From positions 868,001 through 932,000 of the forward strand of contig BCKC01000004.1 in the NCBI GenBank assembly GCA_001600455.1: DNA of 64,000 bases, written 5' to 3'. The DNA is from Endocalyx cinctus. Taxonomy: Eukaryota > Ascomycota > Sordariomycetes > Amphisphaeriales > Apiosporaceae. Positions 58,134 through 64,000 of this stretch are shown in pieces; within the stretch, counting starts at the first letter, position 1, and each line of letters starts with the position of its first letter. A model generated the notes under the pieces. It did no database searches, was not told the DNA's origin, and was given only the letters and a program-made list of their open reading frames with translations. Position numbers and translations under genes: made by a program.

Positions 58134-60117
58134 TTACGTCGTGTACTTAAAACCCTGGTTCTCTTTATCAGTTTCATCAAGCCAATCATGCTCGACCGCG
58201 ACACCCTCACGGATAGCGTCAGCCCTCTTGACGTTCTCGCGGTGACACACAAATCCATACGTCAAGACCAGCACGATGGCGACGACATACGAGACGATCA
58301 TGCCGATCGTCCCGCCCGTGTACACAGGTGCCTCCTTTTCCCGAAAAGTCTGCGGGCCGATGATATTTCCGGTCGCCCACGAAATGTAATACCAAGCGAA
58401 CAGGGTAACCTTCTTCGTGTGCCCTGCGATGTTGGCTTGGTATACCGAGACCAGCGTCACGTAAGGGGCCCAGTACGTATAGAGAATGTACAGGCCGATG
58501 AGCTGGCCGGCGAGGTTCGTTCGCGGTAGGGAATAGCAGAGAATCGCACCCAAAAGGGGGAGTAGGATAGCGCCAGCGATGAGAGGTGTGCGGAATCGAC
58601 GCGTCTTAGAGGCGAAGTATGATAGCGCGATACCAGAGAGAGTGCTCATGGCACCCGGGGGCATGGCCAAGAGAGACGTTTTGAGGCTATCAAAGCCGAG
58701 ACCCGAGATGATAAGCGTGTTGAATGAAGTCAAACCCCCGTTAGGGATCTATTTATTAATAACGTTAGCGACCTCATACTAATTCATCGGCTAAAAATAT
58801 GGCAGTAATTAAGGAAACAAACCTGTAGGGCGACGATGGCAAACCAGATCAACCACGTCTTAACGTCCAAAAATGCCTCGCGTACTTGCTCTTTCTTAAA
58901 CGTTTTTGTCTCGAGACCCGTGTTGTCGGCAGCTTTTCGCTGAATAACCATATACTTCTCCTTGCTCGACAGCCACTTCGCTTCGAGAGGGTTATTGGGT
59001 CTTAAGAAGGGTTAAGTAAGTAAATAGCTCGGAAATTGTGTAGGAACTGAGGGAACAGTATCATCTTACAAGAAAATAAAAGTAACAACCGCCCAAAGAG
59101 AGGTAAAGGCGCCAAGAGACAAGAATATGATTTTCCAGGTAGCGAAAGGACCTTTATGATGTCCGGCGGCCCATGCTATAAGCCCGTTCAAAATAGGGGC
59201 GATGACATTGAGGATAACACTGTGGGTAAAAACACATCAGTACTCAAGAAAATTATATCACGTAGTATTTTCTAGAGTAGTGTTTGTATGGCATACCTGT
59301 TTCGCGTTGGCTGTTCCTCTGGCTTGTACCACATAGCAACGAGGAGGGTGACAGCTGGGATAAGCAAAGCCTCAAATCCCCCAAGGCTATAGACAGTAGG
59401 TTTTAGCTATGAGTCATCGGCTAAATAATCATCATGGGTCTTGTTATTAACACTCACAGGAATCGACAGACAAATAATTGGCCGAACGTGGTACAGGCGG
59501 CCATGCCCATGGAGGCGATACCCCAGGCAAGGACATTGGCTGAGAAAAAGGTGACGGCTGGTACTCTGCATGTTTCGAGTTAGATTTTTGGTTTACGATA
59601 CGGTATTCGTCAACATAGAAACTAGAAGTAGTCTATATCTTACCGTTGAAGGAGGTAAGCCGCCGGAGCCATAAACGCAAGCCCGCCAAAAAAGGGGGCG
59701 GACCCGAGCCATGAGTACTGCTGACCGACCAAATTCAAATCGGTCTTCAGGCCGTAGATGGCGGCAGCAGATATAGCGGTTTTATCCAGCCCCGACAGAG
59801 TGGCGCAGACAAAGAGCTGGTTCGTGCGATGATTGGTTAGTATATCTTCATGAATACCCCGATTATTCGACTGGTTGGAGAAGAGCACCTACAATGGGGA
59901 TGAGTCGCCAATCCACTTTTCGGATCAACTTCTTCTCCTCTTCGGGAGTCCACGTTACTCCCTCCTCTCCGTACTCCGCTATAATTTGCGCGGCAATGTC
60001 GACGTCCTTGGCCCGCCCTGCCTTCACGGCCTTTACCGCCGCTTCGGCTGTTAGTGTAGCATGACCGGCAACGGAGATATCCTGGGACTCCAGCTCTGGT
60101 ACTCCCTTTTTGTCCAT
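58134..60117 (-). CDS. major facilitator transporter, Dal5-like, paired with a TauD-type dioxygenase
   Basis: Seven exons, 60117-59893, 59816-59644, 59565-59458, 59386-59297, 59219-59070, 59000-58823 and 58748-58134, sum to 513 codons (512 residues). The N-terminus carries ITAxYG-like acidic residues and KKLIRKVDWRLIPI, which leads directly into LFVCATLSGLDKTAISAAAI in TM1. Later parts include TWKIIFLSLGAFTSLWAVVTF, WLIWFAIVALQIPNGG, and the C-terminal NIAGHTKKVTLFAWYYISWA with GNIIGPQTF, which are hallmarks of the Dal5 subgroup of anion symporters. It is transcribed away from a TauD-family dioxygenase across 638 bp. That pairing suggests import of a sulfonate or other anionic substrate for the dioxygenase, which is inference from family and position. 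Confidence 0.94.
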
Positions 60118-60755
60118 TATGCTCAGAGGTGTGCTTTGCAGGTGGTTTGTCTGTCCCGTACGCTACGTGGCTCAAATCAGAAGGACGAGGAGAGTTTAAA
60201 AATCATGCCACCTGCGAACATAATGTATTAAACATTCCATAATTAGCTATAGAGCCCCATCGCCAGTCCCGACACCCGTGAATAAAGCAGTAATTTTGTT
60301 TTGATAAGATATTCGGTACGATTGATTAGAGCCGGCTTTCCGCTGCCTCCTTAAGGCTAACAGCAATATTGAAAACTTGAAAGAGCAATTAAATAGTCGT
60401 AATAGCCATGATTCTGCTCTACAGGGTATGTTTCATCTTATCATAGGTGGGGAAAAGGACAAGGTTCAACTTCGCGATAACGGCGATTTTGGAGATGGCG
60501 CCAATGAAAAGGACCGACGGCACCGAAGATCTTATCAGTTCAAATTACCAAGCCGAAGTTTTCAACCCCGGCAAATTTCAGCTCAAATCGTGATGTTTTG
60601 TCCCGCCGGTTTGGTTCCGACGTAACCGTATCTCCACTAGGTGAGGAGCTTCATAAGAAACCCATGTAACACCCACAATGACCACTTGAAGTGGCATCTT
60701 GAACAATACAGAATAATAATAAACGTTTAAAACATACGAGACAAGCAGAGCCAAA
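60118..60755. promoter_or_regulatory. divergent promoter, transporter / TauD-type dioxygenase
   Basis: This is the shared upstream region of two divergent genes. GATAAG elements at 60304-60309 and elsewhere are possible GATA-factor sites. The 82-codon frame at 60377-60625 shows no domain and is not called. Confidence 0.5.
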
Positions 60756-61973
60756 ATGATTGCAAAGACAGAACCGGATACCGAGTCCAGCCAACCCCGC
60801 TATCCAGCCTACCTTCGTGAGTTCAAAATGACAAACAAAACAAAACGTGTGGGATAGCGGACATCAAGTTACTAACTTTTTTTTTTCGCACAGCTCACTA
60901 TGATCCGCTAGAGAAAGTTGAGGGAGTCGGTCCTTTCGAGCATGATGACCCCGGTCACCGCGCCGACCCGGCCAAGCCCAACCTCCTGAAGGATGCCACC
61001 AAAGTATTCGAGCTGAGCCCGCACTGCGGCACGGAGATCCACGGCGTGCAGATTTCGGAGTTGAGTCCCGCGGCATTGGACGAGATGGCGCTCCTCACGG
61101 CCGAGAGGGGATGTCTGGTATTTCGAGACCAAAAATACGCCGACGTGGGATTCGAGGAGCAGAAGCGGATCGCGTCTCACTTCGGCCCCTTGCACAAGCA
61201 CGGCTGGATGCCGCATCCGCAGGACGGGCCCGTCGAGTTCGTCATCGTCTACGATTCCAGGGATGACCTGCGAATCCGGAAGTCGTGGTCCCGCAAGAGT
61301 CCCATCCAGTTCCACGTGGACCAGTCCCCGGAGTCGCAGCCTCCCGGTTTGACCTTCTTCGTCATGCTCGAGTCCCCGCCCGGAGCCGGAGGAGACACCA
61401 TCATCTCGCACATGGGTCGCGCTTTCGAGCGCCTGTCACCTTCGTTTAGAAAACGCCTCGAAGGGCTCAATGCGATTCACACGACGGCCAACCCGATCAT
61501 GCGCGAGATTCGCGACAACGGCGACGCGGCCGTGCTCCGGCGCCCGATCACTAAGTCGATCCACCCCGTTATCACCGTGCATCCGGTGACGAAGCAGAAA
61601 GCGCTTTTTGTCAACTCATCTTACACGCAGAGCATTGTTGGCTGGGACGACGAGGAATCAGGTACGTGATGAATTGATTACTTGATGGGAATTAAACTAA
61701 TCGTAACAATTAGACTACCTCCTCAAATTCCTTTTCGACCACGTGAATCGCGGTCAGGACTTCTGTTGCAGAGTCCGGTACGAGCCTGGCACCGTGGTTG
61801 TTTGGGACCAGAGGATAACACAGCACTCGCAGACGCTTGATTATCCAGCGGGTGATCGTCGACACGCTTTCCGCCTAACACCGTTGGCGAATGTGCCGAT
61901 TCCAAGCAAGATAGAAGAGGATGATGGCGAATGTGCGAAAGATGAAGCTCGCGTTATGTTGAATCTGTGTTAA
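60756..61973 (+). CDS. TauD/Jlp1-type 2-oxoglutarate-dependent dioxygenase
   Basis: Three exons, 60756-60816, 60894-61661 and 61714-61973, sum to 363 codons (362 residues). The iron site is H161-x-D163 in QFHVDQS with distal His314 in DQRITQHSQTLDY. The 2-oxoglutarate-binding arginine lies in the following RRHAFRLTP. The N-terminal part (LRF-type lead, TEIHGVQISEL, GCLVFRDQKY) is typical of the family, which hydroxylates the carbon next to a sulfonate, or a related anion, and releases sulfite and an aldehyde. It would act in the cytosol during sulfur limitation. The start lies in a short first exon with a clear GTGAGT donor. An upstream Dal5-type transporter is divergent, which makes a coregulated uptake-and-cleavage pair likely. 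Confidence 0.94.
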
Positions 61974-62144
61974 GTAACATCTATCCATGTAGCTTCTTGT
62001 TTCATTAATGCAAAAAAAAGAGAAAAAAAAGTCAATATCAATCGATTTTCGGTGTTAGGCGACATCATGTACTCAATAGATTGATGAGCCTATATTAATA
62101 CAAGATATGGTATAGTACAAAGTTGACTGTACGAGATTCCTCTA

Positions 62145-63810
62145 TTAAGTTGATACAAATCCCTTTCTCGCCATGGTCTGCTGAAGTAACTGTAAAGCCA
62201 TTTCCGGTTCTGGTATCTGAAGTCAGCACGCTCGTCATTATTAAATAAAGGGGCATCACATCTTGAAGACCATTAGTATTAAGGATCTCTCAAACTTACG
62301 ATAATATGGTACGTTATGACCAGCGTCGTACACACGCACATAGCTTAAATTCTCCACCGACTTGATCGTGCCCTTCTCCACGCCGTTCACCGTGTAAGGC
62401 TCTAGCGTCTTATTAGCGAAGATTTCTTGTCCCGACCATTCGACGGCGTCTGTCGCCCGGAGGGTTCCTATCCAGTTGCACACGTAGTCTGCATCACCGG
62501 TATAGACCAGAACTTCGATGCCATCCTCTATCACCATGGCGAGCTCGCTGAGGAAAGATCGCGGGTCTGTTGGTGTCGATATCGCCAGTTTGTTAGCATA
62601 CAATGATTTTCTCCTTCCCAAGAGATATAGTAGTGTAGTTAGCATATTGGTCAATAAACTCACCATCACCAGTAGTGAGAAATCCTCCAAACCCCGCGTT
62701 CTCAGTATAATTAACTCTAGCGCCTATCTTGCTCTGTATATCCGCCCTCTGCAGATACGCGACGTAAGTTGTCAATGGCCTCGTGGGGTTTTCCCGTATA
62801 TCTCCGATATCGATTGTATCGAACGTAGCGAAGAACTCCTGCACGAGCAGGTTTTCGTACTGATTCACATACGTCAGGAACGCGTCGTGGCACACGATGT
62901 CGGTGCCGTTTGTGTTACATTCCTGAATCGCAGGCTTGGCGATCTCCTCGTACTTGTCGACGAACTCCAGGTATACGGACTCGTTAATTAACTGCCGGTG
63001 AGAATTGTTATACGCAAAATCGACGTTGGCGAGCTCTTGGATTTCAGCGTCGATCCAGTGATTACCCAGACCTAAGGCGACGAGCGGGATCTCGTGATAC
63101 ACGCCAGGGTCCAGGGCGCCCCGCGATATCTCGTCGTTCTGGGCGAGGATGTAGCGCGCGAACTCGGGCCCGTAGTGGCCTCCGTACGATTCCGTGAAGA
63201 TGCCGAAATCGCGGCTCAGGTACTCGGGGAAGGTGTCGTAGAAGCCCTGCAGCATCTCCCACACGTACGGAGCCGCCGTTTTCGTCGAGTTGGTCAGATT
63301 GCCGTTTCCGTACGAAAAACCGGTGGTCACGGGGTTATCGACGTAGAGCACGTTGGCGTAAGTGTTAAAACTGTACGGGTTCAGCGACGGCTCGGTCGCA
63401 TTCTCGTCGATAAAGTGACAGGGGCCATTCTGCCCGAAGAGACCGTATTCCGAAGCCTCCCCTGGGCCGCCTTCGTAGTAGGCCACCACGGGCGCAGTCT
63501 CGGGGTTTTTCCGTGCCTCGAAGAACCTTGTTTTGATTGCGATGTTAGGTAATTATATATTAATACTCTAGAGCCTTAGAGCTGCTTACCAGAACCACAA
63601 GTTCATCTCCTCACTTATCGATACATAACCGGAGTATTGATTTACTCCCGGCATTGTCTCGCAAATACCCGAATTCTTGACGTAGGAGACAGAAGCGCCC
63701 GATGCTGTGTTCCTAACAACGTCGTATACAGTACTATCTCGTGTACCGAGCGCGACGGCCGGCAAAGCGAAGAACGCCGCCGCTGCGAATCTATAGGGTG
63801 AAAGTCCCAT
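62145..63810 (-). CDS. secreted serine carboxypeptidase (S10, S1-type)
   Basis: Four exons are indicated: 63810-63590, 63526-62664, 62566-62300, and a last one starting near 62218 and ending at 62145. About 474 residues result. The start at 63810 opens on a signal peptide (PYRFAAAAFFALPAVALG). An upstream in-frame ATG at 63885 would bury it. The triad is clear: Ser187 in FTESYGGHYGP, Asp in VLVYTGDADYVCNWIG and His in YDAGHNVPYY. The substrate-binding loop reads EGGPGEAS where relatives have NGGPGSSS. Many N-glycosylation sequons fit a secreted or vacuolar enzyme that removes C-terminal residues. The last exon should end PEPEMALQLLQQTMARKG, but the good donor (CGTAAGT at 62300) leaves one extra base and shifts that frame. 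A weak GTACCA donor 12 bp earlier would keep it. Confidence 0.88.
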
Positions 63811-64000
63811 AGCTGTATTGTATCTATGAGGTGTCGTGGTATACCTTCTTGTCTGCCGGTTCACACATACAACTCCTTTAGTCACTCACTAGCAGCTCCG
63901 AACTTTGCACAAAAGAAAAGAAAAAAAATCAACGCACGTATAAACGAGACATAAGGAATCTAGTAAATTGGCTACCGTTAAAGATCTTATATTCAATATG

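Noticed and set aside
1..64000. tRNA, rRNA and CRISPR features
   Set aside because: A by-eye search for tRNA B-box-like GGTTCGAATCC and for regularly spaced direct repeats found no candidate. A tRNAscan run would be needed to exclude an intron-containing tRNA.

Overview
The window is nuclear DNA of a filamentous ascomycete (Pezizomycotina). The genes are split by short introns of about 50-140 bp with GT-AG ends and CTAAC-type branch sites. The gene families are typically fungal: Zn2Cys6 regulators, Dal5-type major facilitator transporters, NRPS-like A-T-R reductases, GMC oxidoreductases, type-B carboxylesterases and an S1-type serine carboxypeptidase. Two conserved housekeeping-type genes, SEC65/SRP19 and beta-mannosidase B, lie in the middle. 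I saw no rRNA, tRNA, CRISPR array or intact transposon. Exon structures were worked out by hand. For every multi-exon gene except the carboxypeptidase, the exon sum divides by three and all joins are in frame.

Left part (1-17 kb): a cytosolic GMC oxidoreductase, a decayed short-chain dehydrogenase, a tandem duplication carrying two small signal-peptide plus single-TM proteins, an AT-rich desert, and an 11-exon A-T-R (carboxylic acid reductase-like) enzyme. Central part (17-33 kb): a GT31-like glycosyltransferase with a C-terminal Cys-rich tail, a Ser/Thr-rich single-pass surface protein, an unusual protein with three Zn2Cys6-spaced cysteine modules, beta-mannosidase, SEC65, a C2H2-like protein and a short-chain dehydrogenase. 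Right-centre (34-45 kb): an orphan exon, an assembly gap set in poly-C, a P450, an intronless PdxA-family dehydrogenase divergent from a Dal5-type transporter, and a Zn2Cys6 regulator with a GC-AG intron. PdxA, transporter and regulator look like a small catabolic module. Right part (45-64 kb): a secreted esterase, a second Dal5-type transporter, about 3 kb of relics, a second A-T-R enzyme followed at once by a degenerate gluconokinase-like domain, a Dal5-type transporter divergent from a TauD/Jlp1-type dioxygenase (a likely sulfonate-use pair), and a secreted serine carboxypeptidase.

The strongest novelty candidate is the second A-T-R gene (54081-57874). Its reading frame ends at an A8 run. 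A gluconokinase-like pseudokinase domain without any start codon follows in another frame, which points to an A-T-R-pseudokinase fusion broken by one homopolymer indel or by a real frameshift. Next come the triple Zn2Cys6-like protein (24027-25001), the duplicated small membrane proteins with UTR introns (7.0-10.4 kb), and the PdxA-transporter-regulator module.
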